Of a DNA stretch of 64,000 nucleotides, positions 51,943 through 61,205 are shown one piece after another. This stretch comes from Epiperipatus broadwayi. Its lineage: Eukaryota; Onychophora; Udeonychophora; Euonychophora; Peripatidae. The position numbers and the translations under genes are program-made. The DNA lies in the NCBI GenBank assembly GCA_028023455.1, contig JAQFVV010000056.1:124001-188000 (forward strand). Reading direction: 5' to 3'. Positions within the stretch are counted from its first letter, which is position 1, and every line of letters starts with the position of its first letter. Under the pieces are notes generated by a model. That model saw nothing but the letters and a program-made list of their open reading frames with translations, made no database searches and had not been told where the DNA came from.

Positions 51943-52605
51943 ATTCAACACACCAACTTCTTTTTAAATCTTGTTTTTATATGATTATTACAAAAATATA
52001 TAAATATACACCAACGTTTTGACTATTTGATATTAGTCTTTATCAAGGAAACTGAAAAATAAAAATATATAACAATAAATATAAATATATATTTTAAACA
52101 ATCCCAAATATATATATATATATATAATACTGTATATAACAATAAATATAAATATATATTTTAAACAATATTATATATATATATATATATATAATACTGT
52201 TCAACAATCTCAAAACCATATCACATTTTTATACTTATATACTTTATATAAAAAGCCACTAAAACCATTTAGTTAAAAAAAATCTATTATCTTCTTTTTC
52301 TTTCTTTCTTTCTTTTCCATTAATATTCTATTCAATTCAAATTTAATTTCACAGATGAAAATTCCTTACTTTATTATTCTTTCATAGTATGATTTTATAC
52401 ATTCCAAAGGCTTTAATTTCAAAATCTGTGTTTAAATTTAGTCATATGATCATAAACAGCAGAATTTTTATTATTTAAATGCTGTTTTAATCTAGTTGCT
52501 AATTTATTTTTTGTAGTCCCAACATATGACAAATCTTTCTTTTTTAAAAAACAATTCAAACATTTTATTATATAAACCCAATTCATAATTTCTAAATTAT
52601 TATAA
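51943..52605 (-). repeat. Inverted 3' tail copy (pLTR-like) of the Penelope-like element
   Basis: In minus direction it carries YIIKCLNCFLKKKDLSYVGT and KNKLATRLKQHLNNKNSAVY, followed by DHMTKFK: the CX2C plus GIY-YIG start of a Penelope endonuclease. It then has a non-coding tail with several (TA)n runs and a hammerhead-like stretch (52052-52010). It is better preserved over the GIY-YIG start than the sense copy at 56.3 kb. Confidence 0.85.
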
Positions 52606-52779
52606 TCTATGTTATCATTAATTAATAAACTTAAACTTTTTTTTATAAATTGGACTTATAAAAATATTTTTAAAAAATATATAAAAACTGTGTTAATACT
52701 TCTACCTAGTTTAATAATAAATTGAGTTATTTTTTAGGAAATAATGTTTTTAAAAATATATATATTGTAAAATAAGATA

Positions 52780-53037
52780 TAATTAATATGTATACTAATA
52801 TTAATCCAGAAGTTGCTATTAATAAGATTATAGAATTATATATAAATAATAAAGAAATAAAATTAAAATAGAAAGTTTTCATTTATATGAAATATTAATA
52901 ATTTGTTGTAAAGATCTTATTTTTAAATATGGTACTAATTTTTATAAATAAAAAGAGGATTTATATATGGGAAATAGTATGAGTGGATTTTTGGCAGGAG
53001 TATATATATAATTTTGAAAAATATTTTGTTTGTGGTA
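52780..53037 (+). pseudogene. Penelope-like reverse transcriptase, part 1
   Basis: Pieces of the palm domain: LYEILIICCKDLIFKYGTNF, YK, then LYMGNSMSGFLAGVYI and FEKYFVCG. The MG-x-S-x-S-x3-LA-x2-Y block followed by FEKY is the usual Penelope version of the GxPMGSxLSPxLA motif. Stops replace a Gln and interrupt before FEKY. It ends where the 2.64 kb insertion begins. Confidence 0.8.
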
Positions 53038-55686
53038 TAACGGATGGAACGACAACCACCTGTAACTGAGATAAACTATTATAATGGACAGGACGATGAC
53101 CACCAACCCCCAAAAGTTGATGATGCCAGATATAATGGATGAAAAGATTACAATTAATCCCAAACATTGCTAACACCAGCATAATGGGCAGTACTCTTCA
53201 TCAACAGTCATAAGCTAACCAAGCCCAATGATGGTGCACCAGATGTAATGGATGGTCAACTAACTTACAGACTGTACTACTATGCAGATGTAGCAATATG
53301 GTGTGGGTATAAGTTAATATGCTCTAATTTATTACCCCTAATGAAACAATCTGCAGAGACCTACCAGGCTTAGAAAGGAAAAAAGTTGGGTCCAACTATG
53401 TTCAGACTGTGGATCATCTGATAGAGTGCTAATGAGAACCTGATGAAATGCTTAACCAATGATTGCATACCCTTTAATTGACTAACTCTATCCCTATTTA
53501 ATAATATTAAATGCAATTTAGGTTAGTTCATCTACTTTCCCCCCTTTTAAATTCCGTTATGCCCTAATATTCAAATCCAGAAAGAATATTGCTTTTAACT
53601 CCTCTAGCAGGTATGAACAGATACACACAGCAACACCTGCACCTATATATAGGTTACAACTAGCATTTATTATATTTGTTTTATTTTCAAGATTTTATAT
53701 AATAAGAAAAATAGATGTGTGTGCATGTATAATTATTTGTAAATTGTGGAATGTCAGGACAACTTAACAAACCAGAGACCAGAATAATACAAACTCTTAA
53801 ACATTTATTAACAATAATAAATATCATCAAGTATGACAACAATAATAATGATAAAAAATAAAATAAAAAATAATAATCATATGTACATGTGTCACATGTG
53901 AACCCCTACCATTTTACTAATTAATGATTATTGTAATCCAATCCTTATACCCCATGGTAGAAATCCACCTATGTCACCCATTCTCTACAAATCCTAATTA
54001 TATAGAAAAATAAACTTTAGTTATTTAAGATAATGAGATGCTGCCTAGCTAAATTATATATTTGCAGAGGTTAACAACCTATTTAACAAGTTCCCCCAAT
54101 TTATACATATGATAGAGAAAGATACTAGTTGATTAGTCAAACATACTGGAAAATATATGTACAAGGTTAATCACAAAATAAAACATATAATATGTATTCT
54201 GTATAAGTGTTGTAATTTAATCTATGAAAATAAATTTAGAGAATCTTACCTCAATATTTATGTGGATAACCTGATGTAAAGCAGGTGGGTTAACCTAAAT
54301 TTTATTCACAATGAAAATAGAAAAATATCAAAGTGAATAATCCCCCCTTTCTTCTTTGCTAATTCTCAAAAAAAAAATGAGGCTTCAGTATCAGAGTGTG
54401 AAAATACAACAGATAACATGAATAAAAAAAATAAATAAACAAAAATTTACAATATTGATTCTTTGATTAAAAAAATTGTAATTGGAACAAAGTTCATAAA
54501 AATCATCATAATAGAAGTAGTAGTAGTTGATAGTTAGGCAAGTTGTTCTTCAAAGCCGTTTCACTTAGTAAATCATTTCCCTTAGCAAGGATAGATAGGT
54601 ACAATGGTGTCTCCTGTAGTTGTGTTTAATAGTAAACACCGTGATCCTCATTTGATTCACCATAAAGTATTCCAATCCTTGTTTACTTTGGACTGCAGGC
54701 ATCTTCTTGTGTGTTTACAATAAAGTAGAAAAATATAGAGAGAGAGGTTTAATGCAGCTGGTAGGAAATACCATGACACACAATAGCATGTTTTGCTCTA
54801 GCCCATTTTCATATTAAAGTACAATTTAATAATTATTTATAATCATATATTTGTATTGAATAGTACTGAAGCGCTTTAAATATATATTAAGAAAATTATT
54901 TCATTTTTTTTCTTTTCCAATTTTCAACAGACTTAATTCTCATTATTCTTTTTGAAAAGATTTAAAATATTCAAATTTACTCCAACAACTTTTAAAACAT
55001 GATTTAATTATTTAAGAATTTATCCATTATTCTTACTTCTTATTTCATTTTCTTTCCTCTGAATTTGGTAAACTTTTAGTTACAGTATTTGACTTTTAAA
55101 ATGTTTATAATTTAACTAAAAGAAAAAGTAAAACTCCATTTTAGCATTCTAAATTTTAGTTTTAATTGCTGTCTTTTGTTAACGGTGCTATAACAATAAC
55201 AAGAATGATTTGTAAACTGTTTTTTGTTTTTATACATTTCACATGCATAGATTTCCAGGAACGCTACGATTTTTAACTGCCTATTGTTTAAATTCATTTC
55301 ATTTATTACAAATAAAAAAAAATAAAATAAAATCAGTTTTATTTTCATACATGTGCCCACTTCAACTTAACTTCAGGCCATCCCAAATTCATTTAACTAT
55401 AAATTAATATTCAATTTTAAATTTTTAAAAAATATATACATTACAGTTTATTTAATCAAATAGTTTTATATATATATGTATATATATACAATATTACTTT
55501 GTAAAAATACTGATGGTATTTTATTTTATAATAAAATAATCTATTGTGCAGTACATGTATATATGTAATAAATAACAAACAAATAATCTTCCCATTATTA
55601 ATATAAATTCCAAATGGATTAGGTTCAATAAATATGCTTGATCTTTTTAGGAATGTGTGCATTGTAAGCTACCCTTTACAGTGGTA
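53032..55686. mobile_element. Unclassified 2.64 kb insertion inside the Penelope-like element
   Basis: The 6-bp GTGGTA occurs at 53032-53037 and 55681-55686. Removing 53038-55680 and one GTGGTA makes the two reverse transcriptase halves continuous up to a one-base slip, so this is a true insertion with its TSD. The left 250 bp has diverged repeats of an ATAATGGATGG-like motif (53038, 53080, 53130, 53185, 53245). No reading frame with a known domain was found. On the minus strand the element starts TGTAAAGGGTAGC, the TG start expected of an LTR, but the other end (CCGTTA) does not fit, and no internal LTR pair or terminal inverted repeat was seen. It could be a degraded LTR or other non-autonomous element. 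Confidence 0.75.
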
Positions 55687-55840
55687 ATAAAAAATAAATT
55701 TTTATGTAAGGTATATTGATGACTATTTTATGATATTTAATGGAAATAAAAGAAAGGTAGATAATTTTTTTAAATACATTAATAGTAAAGATGAGGAAAT
55801 TAGATTTAATATAGAAAAAAAACTAATATTGTTAAATATA
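55681..55840 (+). pseudogene. Penelope-like reverse transcriptase, part 2 (catalytic)
   Basis: NFYVRYIDDYFMIFNGNKRK, followed by VDNFFKYINS and DEEIRFNIEK, is the Penelope catalytic YxDD region (usually RYVDDIF). It directly continues part 1 once the insertion is removed, except for one missing base in an A run at 55690-55695. Downstream frames break up by about 55880. Confidence 0.85.
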
Positions 55841-56269
55841 AGGATGTTAAGATTAATAAAAAAAAACCTCTTTTTTTGGTTTATTAAATAATTGGACATC
55901 AGATATTGATAATCATAGTAAGATAAATATTATTAATAATAAAATTTAGAGCACAATTAAGTTTTGTTCAAATAATGATTTGTTTAAGAATGAAATTAAT
56001 ATGATAAAACATTAATGTTATATACTTGATTACCTAATGAGATTATTAAAGGTTTGTTTTCTAATAAAAATATTGATAAAATAAAGAATAGAATAAAATT
56101 AAATAGAAATAAAAATAGTAAAAAAATAATTCATATTAGAGATGTATTTATTAAAATTAGTAAATTATTTAATATGATTAATAAGTAATATAATGTTTTT
56201 ATTTGTCATGTTTATAACAAGAAAAAAAGTTTATTAATTAATGATAATAGAAATTATAATAATTTAGAA

Positions 56270-56570
56270 ATTATGAATTCAGTTTATATAATAAAATATT
56301 TGAATTGTTTTAAAAATAATAAATAGATGTCATATATTGGGACTATAAAAAATAAATTAGCAATTAGATTAAAACAGCATTTAAATGATAAAAATTCTGC
56401 TGTTTATGATCATATGACTAAATTTAAAGGAAGATTTTGAAATAAATCCTTTGGAATGTATAAAATCATCCTAAAAAAGAATAATAAAGGAAGGAATTTA
56501 CTTTAGTTAAATTAAACCTGGTAAAAAAAATGGTAAAAAAAGAAAAAATAATACTAGATTTTTTTGATTA
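56270..56570 (+). pseudogene. GIY-YIG endonuclease of the Penelope-like element
   Basis: VYIIKYLNCFKNNK, a stop, then MSYIGTIKNKLAIRLKQHLN and DKNSAVYDHMTKFKG. The YII...YIG spacing, a basic R-x2-QH helix and the conserved SAVYDH block are those of the C-terminal GIY-YIG nuclease of Penelope-like elements, which cuts target DNA. In the inverted copy at 52.5 kb the first motif is KCLNC (CX2C); here the first Cys is Tyr, so it is damaged. The frame shifts after MTKFKG. Confidence 0.85.
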
Positions 56571-56774
56571 AATGGTTTTTAAAGTATTTTTAGATAATTT
56601 ATATAAGTATAAAAAATGTGATGAGATTTTGAGATTGTTGTAATAGAAAGAATTTGAGGTATAGAGTATTTTATATATATTTTGGGGGCATTATTTTGAA
56701 TATTTGATATTTATATTTATTGTTATATATTTTTATTTTTGAGTTTTATTGTTATATATTTTTATTTTTAAGTT

Positions 56775-56818
56775 TCCTTGATAAAGACTATAATATTAAA
56801 TAATCAAAACATTGGTGT
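56775..56818 (+). ncRNA. Hammerhead-like remnant in the Penelope-like tail
   Basis: CCTTGATAAAGACTA..TAATCAAAACATTGGTG resembles the hammerhead layout CTGATGA, stem II, GAAA. In the inverted copy (52052-52010, minus) stem II is a perfect GACTA/TAGTC around an AT loop. Core positions differ from the active consensus (TTGATAA, CAAAA), so catalysis is unlikely. Hammerhead ribozymes are known in Penelope-like elements; the assignment here is inferred from the pattern. Confidence 0.4.
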
Positions 56819-56883
56819 CTATTTATATATTTTTATAATAATCACATAAAAACAAGATTTAAAAAAAAGTTGGTGTATTGAAT

Positions 56884-58520
56884 AATGTATAAGTAAAACA
56901 AACAAAATACATAAGATAAGATTATAGGAAATTGTGGATTATAATTAATGTTTCTGTAATCCTTACATTCCCATTATTTATTATATAAGATCTAAATATC
57001 TTGCACCATAATGTGCTTAATAGATATTTCATGGCTCTAAATCATAACTTAAGTTTTTTATGACCAAACTCTATTCATACTATCCAGTTCTGCCACTTGT
57101 TGTAAACTCGGATAATCAACAGATGCTAGATGGTAGTTTTTATTAAATTCACCATTTCTGTCAAGCTTAGAATAGATGACAGAAATGGAATAATATAAAT
57201 AACTGGCCCATGAAAAGCAATGTATAAGTAAAAATCATGTGACTTTTTTTATTTGTTATTATCAGCATGAGAAATAATGAGATCAGCATCTGGAAACTTA
57301 TCTTTCTTTTTTCATCAACTTTTCTCAGATTTTATCTATTTTTATAAGATGGCTGAGTAAATCTAAACTAACTATTCACCACTCTTCAAATGGTGCTCTT
57401 TTAGTACGCGATCTCCACAATTTTGAGTTTCAAAAACAACCAAAAAAATTGTCTGACACATCTAAGTGATAAAAAAGTACATGAAAACACAAAAAATTTA
57501 GAACCTGGGTCACGTGACTTGGAAAAATCCGGAACGTCTCACAGTAAAAAAAAAGGCCAAATATGAAAAATTTAGAACTATGGTCACATGACTATAATAT
57601 CAATAAAAAGCAACACATTTAAATCTGAAAATTTGACAAAACAGATATGAGATCATAACAATAAAAAAACCAAATAGATTGCATAGTAAAAAAGAAAGCC
57701 AAATAGATCATATAGTAAAAAAAAAAAGCCAAAATGTAAAAAAATTAGAAATCTGGTCAAACATTTTATAATATTATTAGTGCATGTACATATGCACATT
57801 TATATACAAAAATAAACAAACACATCCTATTATGCTATTCACTAAAAATAATTACTGGCAAATGCCATTTCACCATCAACTCTGTCCAATTTGTTGAGAT
57901 CATATTAAAAAGACATTCTAATCTTTTAATTCATCTATCATATTTTATCATTAATAGGAGCTGACTATAAAATAGAAATAATGACAATGAGCATACAGAT
58001 GATCCTGAATTTAAGTCTATTGAAAAATGTGTGTAAATTACAGCAAAAAACAACAACATAAAATCATTATGAAAATTTCATGAATAATTATTGTATAAAT
58101 AGTTAGCTTAGATTCAGAATGTTATCTGGAAATAGATAAACATTCTTCAACTCATTGTTAAAGTAAAATGATGTAGAAAATGTTAAAAGTAAAGCAGAGA
58201 TCATTATAATAGTACTACAAATAATAATTCTTGGAGAGTTTTCATGATAAAAATAATAATTTGAATCATTCCTTTGCAATTTAATACAATGATAGACAGA
58301 TGGACTTGACAGCCTAACATTAATTTTAAAAAAGTCAGTTTGGTAAAATATCTGGAAAGACTGCATTCATCTTGTTACTATCTTGCTCAAATGTTATATG
58401 ATTTCCTAGCAACAAACCACAAAATTACTGTATTTATATTTTATTCATATTTAAACAAAATACACATTTTATATATATGTATTGATTGTTTAAACTAAAT
58501 AGATAACATTTATACTGATG
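56884..58520. other. AT-rich DNA with short A-rich tandem units
   Basis: At about 57480-57760, AGTAAAAAAAxAGCCAAATA-like units recur several times, and a GGTCACGTGACT/GGTCACATGACT block with GAAAAATTTAGAAC occurs twice (about 57500 and 57565). No gene was recognised. The 87-codon minus frame 58103-58366 has no motif. Confidence 0.5.
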
Positions 58521-58529
58521 TAAATCATA

Positions 58530-59250
58530 TACAAGTTATTAACAATAAAATCTTATAACTGTTCTAAGTTTACTCTTATGCTTCCAAAAGTAGTTCTCTT
58601 CATTCACAGTCATTTTCTGTAAGTCTGAATAATCATTGGACATCAGATGGTCAAAATGCTATGATCTCCATATCCACTGAATGACTTCTGATTTTTTCCT
58701 TTGCCAGTAAGGACTTAGAATTTAAAGCTAAAATTAGTGCACTTATGCATCTAGAATCATCATTTTACTTCTCTATATCATTCAAATTAATAATCTGAAA
58801 TTCAAAACAACCCTATAATTTTGGAACCCAAGTCAATTTATTTCCATAACTAAATACATCTGACTTCATATCAGTTTGTATAAATTTTAATTATATTACT
58901 TTTATGTTAGTTGTAAACTTTTATCTCTTGACTAAGAATTCACTCTAATCTAAAGCCATCTACTTTAAATAAGCCTGAATAAACAATATAAATTAGGATA
59001 TAGTCATATAATATTCACACACCTAAAATAGCTTTTGGCATTTGCTTTCATCAATAATAACTTAGAATTCAAATGTTAAACTAATATATCTATGCATTTA
59101 GTAGCAACCTTTTATTCATTTATACTTTTCAAGGTGAAGCTGTGAAATTGAAAAAAAAAAGTTTTTAGATCTTCCTCAATTTGTAAACATAACTACATAG
59201 ACCATAGACCAAATCAGTTTTTGTATTCTGATTATAGAATTTATATAGAG
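58530..59250. repeat. Strongly diverged tandem duplication, about 370 bp unit
   Basis: Blocks TTTACTCTTATGC, AAGTCTGAATAA, TTTGCCAGTAAGGACTTAGA, TTATGCATCTAGAATCA and ATCAGTTTGTAT (58570-58890) have counterparts in the same order at 58945-59225 (CACTCTAATC, AAGCCTGAATAAAC, TCAATAATAACTTAGAATTC, CTATGCATTTAGTAGCA, ATCAGTTTTTGTAT). Confidence 0.55.
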
Positions 59251-59493
59251 GTTAATGAAAAATAAATAATTTACTCTAATTTAGGTATCAAAATAGAAAA
59301 AAAGTTAAAACTGATAATTTATTTAGATAAATGAGGAAAGCTATTCAAAAATATTTTTTCTAAGGTGATATAGATAAGCTGTTTAAAATAAAAACAAACT
59401 ATATGTAAAGGTTTATTCCTATAAAGTAGCAGAAAAAGTCATACTTGCAAATCATTTGAAGGCATTATTTGATAATATCATTGTAATTTTACT

Positions 59494-59630
59494 AAAGACA
59501 CAAAAGAAGTCAAGCGTTGTTAGCCGAGAGGTCATCGCAGCTGCCTTGCAAGCAAGTAGTTGGTTGCAGACGGTTGTGGGTTCGCGTCCCGGCCGATGCT
59601 ATGACATATAAAAAAAAAAGACACAAAAGA
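59494..59630 (+). mobile_element. tRNA-derived SINE, copy 2, with perfect TSD
   Basis: A 14-bp direct repeat AAAGACACAAAAGA (59494-59507 and 59617-59630) bounds an element of about 108 bp that starts GTCAAGC at 59509 and ends ATGCTATGACATAT plus about ten A. The A box TAGCCGAGAGG is at 59521-59531 and the B box GGTTCGCGTCC at 59579-59589. Long shared blocks with copy 1, such as GCCTTGCAAGCAAGTAGTTG, show one family. The poly(A) tail and TSD indicate LINE-assisted mobilisation; neither RTE in the window ends in poly(A), so the helper may be a different LINE. Confidence 0.92.
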
Positions 59631-60420
59631 GAATATAGATTTTCTAAACAAAGCATATAATAACACTATTCAAGAAAAGTTGATATACTATATAACAAAT
59701 AAATAATGACATTTCAAAAATAAAGTCTGCAATGAGAGAATAAAAAATGTACACTTTCACAAATAAACAAAAAGAAATAGAAATCAAATATTTAAGCATA
59801 ATAAAAGTTGACAATTATATAGCCATGAAACTTAACAATATTTATCAAACAAATAAATTCTCTAACAAACATTGAAGAATTGAAAAGAAGATATAATATG
59901 AAAAATAATTATGGCAATAGAAGTTTAGGATATATAAACAAAATCCTAACAATGTCTAAAATTCAGGTCAACAAAATTATCCCCCCCAAAAAAAAAAACA
60001 GATTGATATATCTCTTTAATATTCATATACATTGAATTATGAAAGATAAAAAAATACTTAAATGATTTAGATTATTCATTACTACAAAACTGAATGATAC
60101 ACTTATAATTCTAAATGTAAATGTATAAAACCATCATTACAGTTCAATTAGTAAACATGAAAGACCCAGACTAATAGATATTAGGCATAAAAGATATATG
60201 ATTTAAAAATGAACAGCATGCACCTAATATTCATCATTAGAGAATCCCACTAGACCTCCGCTCTAAAACATTTATAATCTACTAATGAGAATAGCAAGTA
60301 CAAGTGCCTACCACAGCTATATTTTAACTCATATCTAAAATCACTACTATATCATAGAGAATAGAAATTCTTGGCCAAATAACAATTGACAGAGCAAAAA
60401 ACAGTAAACAAAATTGGATA
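59631..60420. other. AT-rich DNA, no gene seen
   Basis: A-rich DNA with short degenerate frames, nothing identifiable. Confidence 0.5.
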
Positions 60421-60423
60421 AGA

Positions 60424-61205
60424 TTGGTATTAAACTATCAAACATCACATGACCACCACTCATTATGCTTACACAAACTGTTTATCACAGAGGCAAAATT
60501 CTCCATACAATAGGACCACTCAGTGCAATTCAGAGTACTGAATGGATGCAGGAAGGTTTGTGCATAAAATCCCTATCTATTGCCTACTCATCCATTATCC
60601 CCAGACTAGTTTCTAGCTTGTGTCTTTCTTCAGTGATGAGCCTTGGATCTGAAAGCACTGCACTTAGATTTTAGGATCCAATGTAACCCTCCAGCAGCCA
60701 ATTTTTACTTTTTTTTAGCTAACTATAAAGCTTTGAGTCCAAAATAAAAACACTAATGTTTTCAAGTTAAGCTGTATAATTATATAGATCTAACTCAGGT
60801 CAGGATCAACACTTTTTGTGTGTCTTTGGTTCTTCAATAATCACAGTCACCATAATCCTATTGGGCAGGATTGATATTAAACCATCAAACACCACATGAT
60901 CAACATTTTATGCCTATATAAGCTGTTTATCACTTAATGGTGCTACTATGTGGAGAGTTATGGTTAGATTAAAAAAAGTAAAAGGTGGCTTCTGGAGGGA
61001 TGCATTGGATCTTAAGATCTAGGTGAAGTGCTCTCAGATCCAAGGCTCATTACTGATGAAAACCACAGCCTAGAAACTAGTCTGAAAATTTTGGATGAGT
61101 ATGCAATCAATAGAGATTTTATGCAAAAACCTTCCTGCATCCATTAATTATTCTGGCATGCACTGAGTGGTACTATTGTATGGAAGGTTTTGCCTCTGTA
61201 GTAAA
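60424..61205. repeat. Long foldback element, copy 2 (one arm shortened)
   Basis: The plus arm 60424-60940 repeats the order of the first copy (GATTGGTATTAAAC, ACATCACATGACCA, GAGGCAAAATTCTCCATA, ACCACTCAGTGCA, GGATCTGAAAGC, TTTTAGGATCCAATG, CTCCAGCAGCCA, ending GATTGATATTAAACCATC, AACACCACATGATCA). The reversed arm at 60950-61205 mirrors only its outer half (ATTGGATCTTAAGATCTAGG, GCTCTCAGATCCAAGGCTC, GCACTGAGTGGTA, AGGTTTTGCCTC), so about half of that arm is deleted. The 69-codon frame 60465-60674 is a translation of the repeat. Confidence 0.85.

Larger units (their letters stand above)
51943..56883 (+). mobile_element. Penelope-like element with inverted tail copy and later insertion
   Basis: The outer ends are inverted copies (ATTCAACACACCAACTTC at 51943; GTTGGTGTATTGAAT ending 56883). 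The left 660 bp is a minus-strand copy of the element's own 3' part (GIY-YIG plus tail). To its right the sense element resumes inside the reverse transcriptase (about 52780), is interrupted at 53038-55680, continues with the catalytic YIDD block, then GIY-YIG and tail. Such partial inverted duplications at the ends are a known habit of Penelope-like elements. All frames contain stops, so it is inactive. Confidence 0.85.

Noticed and set aside
52942-53182. Two overlapping minus-strand frames of 73 codons
   Set aside because: They span the junction of the Penelope-like RT and the GTGGTA-flanked insertion, so they are chance frames.
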